NCBI RefSeq assembly: GCF_000142905.1
Contig: NW_013657643.1
Coordinates: 227,911 to 291,910 of the forward strand
Reading direction: 5' to 3'
Source of the DNA: Thecamonas trahens ATCC 50062
Taxonomy: Eukaryota > Apusozoa > Apusomonadida > Apusomonadidae
DNA length: 64,000 bases
A program made the translations under genes and the position numbers. The notes under the pieces were generated by a model. The model searched no databases, was not told where the DNA came from, and saw nothing but the letters and a program-made list of their open reading frames with translations. This document shows positions 31,186-40,871 of the stretch, piece after piece; position 1 is the stretch's first letter; every line of letters starts with the position of its first letter.

Positions 31186-34100
31186 GCAGCCTGAGCTCGA
31201 TCTGGAATGGTACCAGACAACGGTCGAGGTGGTGTCGGCGAGCGGACTGGCGTCTAAGGACCGCAACGGGTACTCTGATCCGTATGTCAAGCTCAACTTC
31301 CCGGGCTCGGCTGTGAGCTTCAAGACATTGGTGAAGAAGAAGACGCTTAACCCTGTGTGGAAGCAGCGTTTCCTTCTGCACCCCGACGACATGCCCCTGC
31401 AGAAGATCAACGTCGAGTGCTGGGACAAGGACTACGGAACCAAGGACGATTTCGAGGGCCAGCTGACGGTCAACGTGGCAGCGTTCCCACTCAACGAGAC
31501 TGTGACGCGCAACTACGTGCTGCAGGGCCGCGGAAAGCAGGAGGAGATCTCGGGCTCGGTGCGGCTTGCGATCACCAAGGCGGCACGGCTGAAGCAAGCG
31601 CCGCCGCCGTTGCCGACGTCTGCCCACGGAGGGACGCAGGAGGCCAGTGTGACGAGACGGCGCGAGAAAGGCAAGGCCGAAGTTGAGGGTGTGGTGGGTG
31701 AAGCAAGCTGCGATGCAAGGAGCGATGACGCGAGCGCGCACAGCCGGCTGGCCGATGTGTGGGTGCCTGCATCGCGGGAGGAGGCTGACGACTTTACATG
31801 GTTCGGCATGAGTCTCCTGACGCAGGCACTGGGTGCCCTGACGACCAAGGCGACGACGCCGCTGGCGCGGCTGCGGGCTGCGGGCGCCGAGCTTGTGGTC
31901 CGGGAAGTGCTGTGTGTGCAAGTCCGGTGGTACGGCGAGCTGCTCCACATCCTGCACAAGGCGCTGCTGAAGCGGGTGTGGGACGCAGAGAGCACCAAGG
32001 AGCGCGCGTCGCTCTTTGACGTCCTCACCGGGCTGCTGGTGACACTGCGGTGCGCGGGGCGGACGATGGACGGCGAGTCTGCGGGCTGCTACCGGCTGCT
32101 CGCCGAGCATCTGCAGGCAAACGTGGCGGCCAATGCCAAGGTGCAGACGACATACGTGCAGACGCTGACAGGCTTGCTTGTGGTTGCTGCGGGCTCGTTT
32201 GCGCCGGCCGCACCGCTCAAGGTGGGCGCGTGGTGGGAGGAAGTGCGGATGATGGAGCGCGTGGTCGACGGCTTCCTTGCCGAGTCGATCTCGTCGTTTT
32301 CGCGCGAGGTTCTCGAGGCTGCGTACACCGCCAACTGGGCGAGCGGGCGGGTGTTTGCCACGCCGCACCCGTACCGCAACTCGATGGATGAGTGGTACGA
32401 GTATGAGGCGGATGGCGCAAGCAGTCTGCAGCTGAGCTTCTCGCCGCTGTGCAAGAGCGAGCGCAACTACGACTACCTTGAGGTGTACGAGGGGACGCGG
32501 CGGCGGCGCGGCGCGAGGCTCGGGCGGTATTCGGGAACCAACTTTCCGAGCTCTCTGACAGCCCGCGGCTCGGCGGTGGTGATGCAGTTTGTGTCAGACG
32601 CGTCGTCGACCGAGTGGGGCTTTGAGGTCCTTGTCACGCCGCAGTTCCCGCCGGGCTACCGGCCGGCGGGGATGGTGTCGGGCGTAGAGGCCATGATCCC
32701 GCAGTTTGCATCCGGATGGAACCTCGACTACGACGTGGCGCTGGCCAAGCTTGTTAACAAGATCACCGAGCAGCGGTCGCTCGAGTCGTGGCGCTCCGTC
32801 CGCGAAATTTCTGCGGTGCTGCCCGAGGTGCTCGACGGCTCGTCGGAGTTTGACTTTCTGGACGCGGAGCGAGCGACTGCACGGCTCCCGCTGCTCGGCT
32901 ATCTCAACCGACTTGTGGAGCTCTCGCTGCCGTATGTGGACATGACGCGGACGCGGTCGCCGCATTCGCTGGCAGCCAAGCTGCAGCGTGCGGCAGGCCT
33001 GCTGTTTGGCGATTATAAGGCACGGTACCTGAGCGACGTGCTGGGCGCAACCGGGTCCAGCTCGGACCGGCCGCGTATCACGGTCCACCGGGTGCGGGCG
33101 ATGGAGGTGGTGGCTGCGGCGAGCGCGGCCGACCCGCCGGGCTCTGTCCTTGTCTCACTGCCGGACACGATTGTGGGGCAGGCAGCGGCAGAGCTTGCGC
33201 AGGTGCCTGTGGCGCGACTGCGGCAGTCGGAGCGCGCGTTCAAGGTCGAGTTCCGCGGCGAGGGCTCGATCGACGCCGGCGGGCCGTATCGCGAGACGAT
33301 TTCGCAGATGGCGGAGGAGCTCCAGGCGCCGGGCAGCATGTTCATGCCTGTGCCGAACGGGGCGCTCAATGTGGGGATGAACCGCGGCGCGTTTGTGCCT
33401 CGGCCGTCGCTGGATGGCGAGTACGCACGGTCACTGTTTGTGTTTGTGGGCCGGCTTCTCGGGGTGGCGCTGCGGACCAAGGGCTCGTTTGAAATGACCC
33501 TCGCGCCGCTTGTGTGGAAGGCACTGCTGGGGCAGGAGGTGGGGCAGGAGGACCTTGCGCAGATCGATATCACGACGGTGCGTGCGGTCGAGTCTGTGCG
33601 GTACATCGATCAGCAGGGCATCGACGCAGAGACCTTTGGTGATCTGTTCTTTGAGGTCTTCTCGACGCACCTGTTTGACGGGACTGAGGTTGAGCTCCAG
33701 CCGGGCGGGTTGGAGCGCGAGCTCACGTTTGACAACCGCGACGAGTATTGCGACCTGGTCTTTGCTACCCATGTGCAGGCGTACACAAAGCACGTTCCCG
33801 CGATGCGGGCTGGGCTGGGGACGATGGTCCCACTCCCGCTGATCTCGACGGTCTTTACTCCCGACGAGGTCGAGCTTCTGGTGTGCGGGCGGGCGTCGAT
33901 CGACGTGGCGCTCCTCAAGTCGCAGACCGAGTTTGGCTACGGCCTCACGGCGCAGTCGCGCGAGGTCGAGTGGCTCTGGTCAGTCCTCGAGTCGTTTTCG
34001 CCCGAGGAGCAGGCGCAGTTCTTGCGGTTTGTGTGGGGCCGGTCACGGCTGCCGCTCAACGCCACCGGCTTTGACCAGCAGTTCAAGGTCAAGAGGATGG

Positions 34101-34276
34101 ACGCGCGCGGGCCGGCCGACGGTGCACTGCCTGTGGCGCATACCTGCTTTTTCCAGATCGATCTTCCGGCGTACACCTCGCGTGAGGCGCTCCGCGCCAA
34201 GCTGCTGTATGCCATCACCCAGTGTTGCTCCATCGATGCCGACACAAACACGGTGGACCGCTCGGCCTGGGGATGA
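23363..34276 (+). CDS. Giant HECT E3 ubiquitin ligase with CUB-like, WW and C2 domains (one frame break)
   Basis: Join 23363-23534 and 23689-34276, about 3,586 residues allowing one inserted base near 30763. It begins MGNAES, a myristoylation signal. Domains: CUB-like 1 (about 120-225, HPYRNSMDE...SSNTEWGF), a long helical middle, CUB-like 2 (about 1130-1225), WW (about 2116-2146, LPPGWEARATDLGRLVYVNH), C2 (about 2565-2665, with SDPYVKL and NPVWKQ), CUB-like 3 (about 2947-3045), HECT (about 3240-3586). The catalytic Cys is near 3544 (AHTCFFQIDLPAY). The frame changes at 30762-30764: LELLVA ends one frame and KLEYPLEALLVKAY begins the next, with no splice sites. HECT ligases pass ubiquitin from E2 through that Cys. 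C2 and myristoyl suggest membrane action; a middle frame stretch (about 340-620) hints at a beta-propeller but is not certain. Confidence 0.92.
23535..23688 (+). other. Intron of the HECT ligase gene
   Basis: 154 nt, donor GTACGT, acceptor GTGCAG, phase 1. It contains a 13-C run (23542-23554) and an 18-C run (23641-23658). Splicing joins PDS to GARDLRHEIASVL in frame. Confidence 0.92.
31066..31197 (+). repeat. Pro-Glu/Pro-Gln hexamer repeat in the HECT ligase gene
   Basis: Imperfect CCCGAG/CCGCAG hexamers encode a (PE/PQ)n linker of about 44 residues directly before the C2 domain. Probably an extended spacer. The array is prone to length change. Confidence 0.85.
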
Positions 34277-34337
34277 TTGAAGTGTTGTCAAAAACGTGCG
34301 GTTCCACGACTGTGGCTCGAGCAGATGTGTAAAGGAT

Positions 34338-35236
34338 TTAGTACGCGCCGGCGTTGAGGAGGACGAGAAGCGAAGGCGTTGAGAGGCCCTTGGAGACCCA
34401 CTCCTCCTTGGTGATGGAGCCGTCCTGATCGTGGTCGAGCTTGGCAACAATGCCGTCGACAAACGAAGCCGCGGCCTCGGTCTCGCGACCGAGCGTCTGC
34501 GCCACCAGAAGCATCTGCTCGATGACAGCGCGAAGCTCCGAGTCGGAGAGGTGGCCGGACGAATCGGCGTCATAGATCTCGAACAGGTACTCGAGCTTGT
34601 CCTCGGCCGGCATGACCGAGAGCATGGACAGCGCCAGCAGCAGCTCGTTGAACGAGATCCCGCCCGACTCGTCATGATCAAACGACCGGAACATCAGCCC
34701 GAGTGTTTCATCCGACGTATCCTCGCCAAGCTGCTTCTTCATGAACGATCTGTCCCCATGCCCGACCATACCCAGCCACCCATGCCAATCACGATGCGAC
34801 AAGGTGAGTCGGCTGACCGATCGTTCCGAACCGCCAAACAGCCAGCCGTAACCCCCCCCCTAACCCCTGCCCCCCCCCCCCCACCACACACACCACATCC
34901 CATGCCATCCCCTGTATCCCTCCCAACCCATGCATTGACCTTCCCCTGCCCTGGGTACCTCCCCCATGCCTCTGCGCGCCGTTGGCCAAGGCTATGTGCG
35001 AGGTGGTGGCGGCGGTTTGGCCTGACAAGGAGGGAGGGAAGGGGAGGCAAGGGGGGGGGGGGGGGGGGGTCGGCAATGACGTACGCAAACTCGGTCGAGT
35101 CCAGCTGAAGGTCACCATCGGTGTCCTGCTCCTTGAAGGCCTTGTGCATGGACTTGATTTCATCCTTGGTAAAGTGAGTCTTCTCCTCAAGAGTCGTGAC
35201 CTCGTCCTTGGAGAGACCAGAGTTCTGGTTGCCCAT
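34338..35236 (-). CDS. Neuronal-calcium-sensor-like EF-hand protein
   Basis: Complement of join 34338-34749 and 35085-35236, 187 residues, close to the NCS-family length of about 190. Starts MGNQNSGLSK, a myristoylation signal, as in NCS-1 and recoverin. Four EF-hand loops are visible: DTDGDLQLDSTE, DHDESGGISFNE, DADSSGHLSDSE and DHDQDGSITKEE. The C-terminal GLSTPSLLVLL corresponds to the NCS SKADPSIVQAL segment. The exon junction restores EF1 (STEFASFMKKQL). Known family members undergo a calcium-driven myristoyl switch and regulate membrane enzymes and channels. Odd: EF1 has a complete acidic loop, whereas it is degenerate in animal NCS proteins. Calcineurin B is the main alternative, but the C-terminus fits NCS better. 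Converges on the HECT gene, 61 nt apart. Confidence 0.88.
34750..35084 (-). other. Intron of the NCS-like gene
   Basis: 335 nt, donor GTACGT (35084 leftwards), acceptor ACAG (34750), phase 2. It carries poly-C on the sense strand (19-nt run at 35051-35069 on the plus strand as G) and also a G run on the sense strand (plus-strand C13 at 34870-34882). Confidence 0.9.
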
Positions 35237-35287
35237 GTTGGTGGTGTCAGTCAGGTGTGGCACGGGGCGAGCGGCTGCGAGGAGGAG

Positions 35288-35387
35288 NNNNNNNNNNNNN
35301 NNNNNNNNNNNNNNNNNNNNNNNNNNNNNNNNNNNNNNNNNNNNNNNNNNNNNNNNNNNNNNNNNNNNNNNNNNNNNNNNNNNNNNN
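35288..35387. other. Assembly gap (100 N)
   Basis: Exactly 100 undetermined bases, a conventional scaffold-gap size, so the true distance is unknown. Sequence on the two sides may not be tightly linked. Confidence 0.99.
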
Positions 35388-35416
35388 TAGAGCCAAGAAA
35401 CCTGGCCTACTCAGCC

Positions 35417-35587
35417 TCAACAGACATTACGCAGGCCTTGACGATGGCCATCATCAGTTCTTTTTTCCTTGTCTCCGCGGTTCAGGGTCCGCATGCCTGT
35501 GAGGAGCTCAACAAAGACGCAGCCGATGGCACACCTTCTACGACCGGGCCAGAGCTGTCGCCGCCGATGGGAATCTCGCTTTGGCTG
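35417..35587 (-). pseudogene. Possible protein-kinase fragment
   Basis: The minus strand reads CAIGCVFVELLTGM (about 35500-35541), which matches kinase subdomain IX of CMGC kinases (W-IGC-F-ELLTG). It is preceded by QLWPGRRR, which could be a shortened APELLLG-R segment. Neither the catalytic loop nor the rest of the C-lobe is recognisable nearby, and the frame stops at 35417. It lies beside the assembly gap. It could be a decayed copy, an exon of a gene lost in the gap, or chance. Confidence 0.25.
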
Positions 35588-35639
35588 TACTGGAGTCTGA
35601 TCACCTTGATTAGGTAGCCCGCTCGGTCGTCGCTCCCGC

Positions 35640-36943
35640 GGGTGAGTCCAAGATTGCCCTTTCTTCACCATTCTCTTGCTGGATCATATGGGGGGGGGGG
35701 GGGAAGGGGGAGGACGAGGGGGGCAGCCTCTCCACCGCCAACATCGTTTTCACGAGTGGCTGCTCTCGCGATAGGTCGAGGCCCCAGGCCCCAAGGATAT
35801 GATCGAGCAAGAGAATGCTGTGCTAAGGGCGAGCTGGGACCAGGGCGGAACGGCGTGGGGCGAGGCCTCTGTTGCCTGCGCAGCCTTTCCTGCGCAGATC
35901 CAAGCGCATGCAACCGTTTTCGACGTCTTTGGGTCTCGCCTTTACCGCTCGCCACTGGCACAGTGCCAAAGCTCTCTGTCGCGTGGCTCCTTTAACCATC
36001 ACTGCATCGATGGCTGTAAGGGCTATCGATACGTGGTGAGCGAGGGTGGCCAGGCGAGAAACGAGACTCGTTTCGTCGCACGCGAAGGATCGGATCCGCG
36101 GCGGGCACAAAACCGAACAAAGTGCAGGCCGGCTCAAGATCGAGAAGGAGAAAGACATCATTAGCATCGCGTGGTTAAGCACCCCCCCGGCACATGTTGT
36201 GGGTGTGGGCCTAGGACCGCACGTAGAGCAATCTTTGTCAATTACGTGTCGTGGATCACTACATGTTCTCCATATGAGACACCGACGTGACAACATCTTC
36301 TCCCTCATCCCCTTCCTCCCATCCACCATCCCCCTTTTTTTCCCTCTCATTACTGCCCCCCTCCCCCATCTCCCGGCCCTTCCCAAGCCTCCCTACTCCC
36401 GTCATCCACTTCCCCTATCCCCATGTTGATTCTCCCGCTTTCCGCCACGCCCCTCTCTCTGTGCCTTTTTCCGTAGCCCAGGCCGTCTCGGCCCCTTTGG
36501 TAGCCGCACTCCAAGCATGCCAACAAACAGACAAACAAACAATCAATCAAACAATCAATCAAACAGACAAATAATCATAATTCCATCGGATCCCTCCCAT
36601 TGTCACCACAAACAGATAATAGCACCCATACCTTGATGCAAGCCCACGCCAGCCATCCTTGCAGAAAATCACATCCATAGCCATAGCCATAGCCACATCC
36701 AACCACACGATCACGCCCATATCCACCACAACCACATCCACATCCACCACATCGATGATATCAAAATCCCCCTTCCCCTCCACCCCCCCCCCCCCCCCCC
36801 CAACCATTCTTGGTATGATGACTGATGCACCACCGCGTGGATAAAACGTGATTGACGAGTTGGACAGGCAGGCAACGGCCACACGCACGCAGTCGCACAC
36901 GCCACCACTTGACTCTGCCCACACCAGGCCCGCCGCACACATC
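35640..36943. other. Non-coding region upstream of the P-type ATPase-like gene
   Basis: About 1.3 kb without a frame I can support. It contains G14 at 35690-35703, an AATCAATCAAACA microsatellite near 36535-36572, CCATAG/CCACATCCA microsatellites near 36665-36750 and C19 at 36783-36801. GC is lower than in genes. The C19 tract on the sense strand about 145 nt before the ATG, as in the mapped introns, suggests a 5'UTR intron for the downstream gene. No tRNA seen. Confidence 0.5.
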
Positions 36944-39900
36944 ATGGCATATGCTATAGTGGCCATGCCCACGGTGGAACAGCTGGTGGCGCAGCTGGAG
37001 AGTGACGTCGACAATGGCCTGCATCCGTCGTCGGTGGCGGCGAGAGCAGCAACGCTAATGGACAACGGCGGCAGTGGCGGAGACCGGTTGAGGGATGCAG
37101 AGGCTCAGAACGGTGGCAACAGCAGTGGTAGGGGTAGGGGAGGGAATGATCCTGCTTTGATGTCCGCTTCTGCGATGGTCGATCTCATTCCCATTTCTAT
37201 CATCCTGGCCCTCATCGCTGCCATTGTTTGGCGCTACTCGCCGCAGCCCGGTCACAGCTCGCCCGGTGCCATCGCTCTCATCGTCCTCCTCGCGCTTCAG
37301 CTCGCGTCAGCGATATTTGTCTCTGGTATACTGCTGTATTTGCGTGTGCGGGATCGGAATACAGATCGTGCGCTGGGTGAGATGTTGCCTCACCTGGTCG
37401 AGGTTGTTCGCGGCGGCGTTCTCGATCGCATCGAGCCAAGCGAACTCGTACCCGGCGACGTTGTCCTCCTCCGCGCCGGCGATGCTGTGGCAGTCACCCT
37501 GCGGGTGGTGGCTTCGGATGGGTTGCAGGCTGACGCGTCGGGTGTGACTGGCGAGCAGGCGCTGTTGACCCTAGATCTAGAGCCCCGCCCGACCAACATG
37601 CTCCGTCCGGGCACCCTCATCGTGGCAGGCACAGGCAAGGGCATTGTGCTTCGGTTTGGTGGCGCCTCTCCTGACGACGACAACATTGACCATATGGTCG
37701 ATACAAGCCGCTCACAGGCTCCAGAGCCGACCGACGCCGACGTGCGCTACTCGCTCCAAGGGCGCATCACCACGACCTGGCGCGCCGTCGCTGGCCTCCT
37801 TGTCGCCATTGGTATCGTGGCTTGCATCCTGCGGTACCTTGACACACCTTCCGGCGAGCGCAAGGCCGCCGTCGTGCTTACTGGCACCATGCTGCTTGCG
37901 GCGATTGCAGGTCTCTCGTTCCGCGTCTCGTTTGCCGAGACGCTGGCGTCGCTCGCCAAGGGCATGGTCAATACCAACGTGCTCGTCAGCCAGCTGTCGG
38001 CTATCGGCCTGCTGGCGCGGATGACCCGGATAGTGGTTCCGCTGGAGCATCTGAACAACTCAGAGGTCGTGTTCTCGTCGTTTGCGGTCAATCCGCACTT
38101 TCGCACAGCGCTGCAGCGGAGCCCGGAAGCCGGCCGCGGCCGCCCACTGTCGCAGCGGGTCTCGGAGCTTGAGCTGGAGGCCGGCAAGATGCGCGAGGTC
38201 GAGCATGCTCGCCGCAGGCGGCCCAGCAGCTCAGACTCGAGCTACTCGGACTCCTCGTCATCGACTTCGGTGAGCAACGGACGGTCGGCGTCGGCGACAG
38301 CCGACAGAGCCTCCAGTGGAAGTGGTCTCCCGTGGTCGCTGGTCAGCCAAATCGACGCGTCGGTTGTCCATTACCCGCCCGAAGTTGATGCGCTGTTCCG
38401 GCTGCTGATTGCGCTGGCGCCGGCGCCAAACACCGAGCCCGGACCTGGTCTGGAGCGGTCTCTTGCCGCGGTTGCGCGTGGCGTCGACCATCACAGCTCG
38501 TTTTCAGTCCCGACAGCCCTGGCGTCGCTCAAGCCGGTTGCACTGCAGGCTAGAAGCCAGCCTGACGGCCTGGTGGTGCGCGCATTTAGGGATCTAACCT
38601 TTTCGTCATGGGAGAGCTCGGGGGGAGTCTTTGCCGCCTCGTCGTCACACGTCCACTGTGTGGCGTTTGGCGAGGTTGAAGCCGTCGTCGCGCTGGTGGC
38701 CAAGACAAACCCCATGTTCGACACGGCCGTTTACTCGCGGTCTGTGGCGGCGGCCGCTGCACACGGGCGCGAGGCCTTTGCCGTGGCCTACGCCGCCGTT
38801 GCGGTCTCCAACCCCGGTGCGCTGCCGACGTACGATGACGTCGCGGGAGCATCGGGCTCCAAGGTCAAGGTGGCCAAGGCTGGTGTGCCGCTGGAGGATT
38901 TGAGCGTAGCCGCTGCTCTTGCTGAAGGCGAATTTGCCATGGTAGGCTTGGTTGCGCTGGAAGGCTCTTCGATCCACCCACAGTCTGCAGCTAGCATCGC
39001 GGCGCTGGGTGCAGCTGGTGTCCAGGTCGCAGTGCTTGCACCGTCGACCACACCGCGAGAGCTGGAACGCGTGGCGCGCGAGCTCGGGCTCGAGCCCGAC
39101 AACGTCATGCCTGCGGCGGCTGTGGCGGCTACCGAGTTCCCACCCATGTTTGCGCCGCTGGTGGCCGGCGGCGACCGGCGGACAAGCCGCCAGCTGGTGG
39201 CCGGGCTCCGGGCTGGCGGCATGTGTGTCGGCGCATTGGTCCGCTCCGCCGACGATGTGGCCGCACTCTCGCAGGCAAACGTCGTCATCGCGACTGGTAT
39301 CTCGGGCTCCGAAGTGGCCAAGGCGGAAGCGCAGCTCATTGTGCTCGACGACTCGCTGTCGTCAGTGGCAGACGCTGTGACCCGGGCCAAGCTTCTGCAT
39401 GTCTACGTCTCGCTTGTTGCAGCCGTGTGGATGACGTTGCTTCCGATCCTCGCCGTGCCGTTCATCGTCTACGGGGCGACCGGTTGGCAGACGCTCTTGC
39501 CGACGCCTGCGCTGCTCGCCGCGCTCCTCTCGTCGTCGATCATTGCTGCCTTTGGTGGCTGGCTCGGCATGACCTCTCTCTCGCGCGTGAGTGGGGTCTC
39601 CGATGCCGCGCTTCTTCCTCGTCTCAGCTACGCCATCATGCCAGCCAAGCATCTGGTCACGTGCCTAGCGGGGGGGCTCGTGCTGGGCGGGCTCAGCACG
39701 ACCCAGTTTCTGTTTTCCGTCAGTAGAAGATCGCACCTTGATCATCTGCGGGTGAGCGCGTCGCACGATGCCATGTATGCGTCGGCAATCCAAGCAACGC
39801 AGGTGATTATGAGTGCTGCAGGGCTCGTCTCTGGCGTGGCGTATTGCATGCGCAGGTTCTTTGGCGCCGAGCTGACCTCGCGACTGCTCACGACGATGGC

Positions 39901-40099
39901 CATTGCGCCGGCCCTCCTCGTCATCGCCATCTTTGCCTTTGAATCCTCAATGGGTTTCGGCTACACTGCTCCGAACGAGTCGTTGCCGGTTCTTACCCTT
40001 GTCGTCCGCGCTGGTATGGCGTTTATTGCCGCTAGCGGCGTGGCTTTTACCTGCTCGCGGTCAATTCTCCTGTCGCTGCTGGAGCTTCGCGACGCGTAA
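36944..40099 (+). CDS. P-type ATPase-like membrane protein, catalytic motifs lost
   Basis: 1,051 residues from the ATG at 36944, giving MAYAIVAMPTVEQL; this begins the cation-ATPase N-terminal domain (TVEQLVAQLESDVDNGLHPSSVAARA). Order follows P2-type pumps: two membrane segments (about 85-135), actuator domain (VPGDVVLLRAGD...ASGVTGEQ; T202-G203-E204), two more segments, cytoplasmic P/N region, then about six C-terminal segments. However, the DKTGT phosphorylation motif after segment 4 is replaced by VVPLEHLNNSEVVF (about 362-376). The TGD hinge reads LAPSTT, and GDGxNDAPAL reads VRSADDVAALSQA, although the neighbouring IATGISGSEVAK and LDDSLSSVADAV are kept. It should not form the phospho-enzyme. 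One open frame with no stop argues for a maintained pseudoenzyme. No intron inside the CDS. Confidence 0.88.
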   Translation: MAYAIVAMPTVEQLVAQLESDVDNGLHPSSVAARAATLMDNGGSGGDRLRDAEAQNGGNSSGRGRGGNDPALMSASAMVDLIPISIILALIAAIVWRYSPQPGHSSPGAIALIVLLALQLASAIFVSGILLYLRVRDRNTDRALGEMLPHLVEVVRGGVLDRIEPSELVPGDVVLLRAGDAVAVTLRVVASDGLQADASGVTGEQALLTLDLEPRPTNMLRPGTLIVAGTGKGIVLRFGGASPDDDNIDHMVDTSRSQAPEPTDADVRYSLQGRITTTWRAVAGLLVAIGIVACILRYLDTPSGERKAAVVLTGTMLLAAIAGLSFRVSFAETLASLAKGMVNTNVLVSQLSAIGLLARMTRIVVPLEHLNNSEVVFSSFAVNPHFRTALQRSPEAGRGRPLSQRVSELELEAGKMREVEHARRRRPSSSDSSYSDSSSSTSVSNGRSASATADRASSGSGLPWSLVSQIDASVVHYPPEVDALFRLLIALAPAPNTEPGPGLERSLAAVARGVDHHSSFSVPTALASLKPVALQARSQPDGLVVRAFRDLTFSSWESSGGVFAASSSHVHCVAFGEVEAVVALVAKTNPMFDTAVYSRSVAAAAAHGREAFAVAYAAVAVSNPGALPTYDDVAGASGSKVKVAKAGVPLEDLSVAAALAEGEFAMVGLVALEGSSIHPQSAASIAALGAAGVQVAVLAPSTTPRELERVARELGLEPDNVMPAAAVAATEFPPMFAPLVAGGDRRTSRQLVAGLRAGGMCVGALVRSADDVAALSQANVVIATGISGSEVAKAEAQLIVLDDSLSSVADAVTRAKLLHVYVSLVAAVWMTLLPILAVPFIVYGATGWQTLLPTPALLAALLSSSIIAAFGGWLGMTSLSRVSGVSDAALLPRLSYAIMPAKHLVTCLAGGLVLGGLSTTQFLFSVSRRSHLDHLRVSASHDAMYASAIQATQVIMSAAGLVSGVAYCMRRFFGAELTSRLLTTMAIAPALLVIAIFAFESSMGFGYTAPNESLPVLTLVVRAGMAFIAASGVAFTCSRSILLSLLELRDA

Positions 40100-40113
40100 A
40101 AGCCATCAGTCTC

Positions 40114-40871
40114 CTACAGCGTTTCCAGGTCGAGCACAGCCTGAGTAAGCTGAGCAATCTGCTTGGACTGGGACGGAGCAAGGGTCGAGTCCTTGGTCGC
40201 TTCCGGCGGAGTGAGGAAGGCTCCATTGTCCGAGAGCGTCCAGCCTGATGCAACAAGCTCTGTCATTGCTGCATCGTTGTCCAAGCCAAGCATGGCGGCA
40301 GCCCTTGCCACGGCCACCACCTCAAAGGCAGCAACCATAGCCGACTTTGCCGCCGACCGCAGGGCCTGGATGACAACTGCCGGCAAAGCTTCCACATCGC
40401 CGTCCCAAGTCAAGCCAGCCAGGGCAGCATGCGCATCAGCAAAGCTCTCCGAGTGCAAGGCAGCCGAGACGTCGGCCAGAGCCTTCAGCCTAGGATCGAC
40501 AGGCACCTGATTCTCTCCTGCACCAGCGCCAGTCCTCGCATCATCATCACCATCGTTAGCCACACATCGCTTGACCACATAGCGAGCACCCGTGAGGTCA
40601 CCCTTGACAACATGTGCCGCCATGAGCACGAGGGCCACATCACCCAGCGGAGAGAACGGGTTCTGTACAGAGAAAGGGAGGGGGGGTGGGGAGGGCATAG
40701 GTGAGTGATGATCGTGGTAGTGGCTGTCTCTGTCTCTGTGTCTTTGTCGCTGTGTCCCCATCTCCATGTCCGTACCGCCAGCTCGGCTGCTGTGCACTCT
40801 TCGATGACCTCCTCCACACGGCCGTCAGCAAGGGCAGCCACAAGGGCATGGATATGAAGTGTGAGAGGCAT
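40114..40871 (-). CDS. CSN8: COP9 signalosome subunit 8
   Basis: Complement of join 40114-40662 and 40776-40871, 214 residues. CSN8 is the smallest PCI-domain subunit of the COP9 signalosome, which removes NEDD8 from cullins. Exon 1 gives MPLTLHIHALVAALADGRV; exon 2 begins NPFSPLGDVALVLMAAHVVKGDLTGARYVVKR, matching the conserved [20 protein letters not shown] of animal CSN8. The PCI helices follow (AKSAMVAAFEVVAVARAAAMLGLD), then the winged-helix tail (ASGWTLSDNGAFLTPPE) and a C-terminal coil (QIAQLTQAVLDLE). ATG at 40871 chosen; a GTG six bases upstream is not a plausible eukaryotic start. Converges on the ATPase-like gene with 14 nt between stops. Confidence 0.9.
40663..40775 (-). other. 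Intron of CSN8
   Basis: 113 nt, donor GTACGG, acceptor GTACAG, phase 0, with a C-rich tract (CCCCACCCCCCTCCC) before the acceptor. Confidence 0.88.

Noticed and set aside
30119-32368. 749-codon minus-strand open frame
   Set aside because: Arg/His-rich shadow of the WW-C2-CUB part of the HECT ligase.
36535-36750. tRNA or other RNA gene in the AT-richer stretch
   Set aside because: Only AATC/AAAC and CCATAG microsatellites; no cloverleaf or B-box seen.
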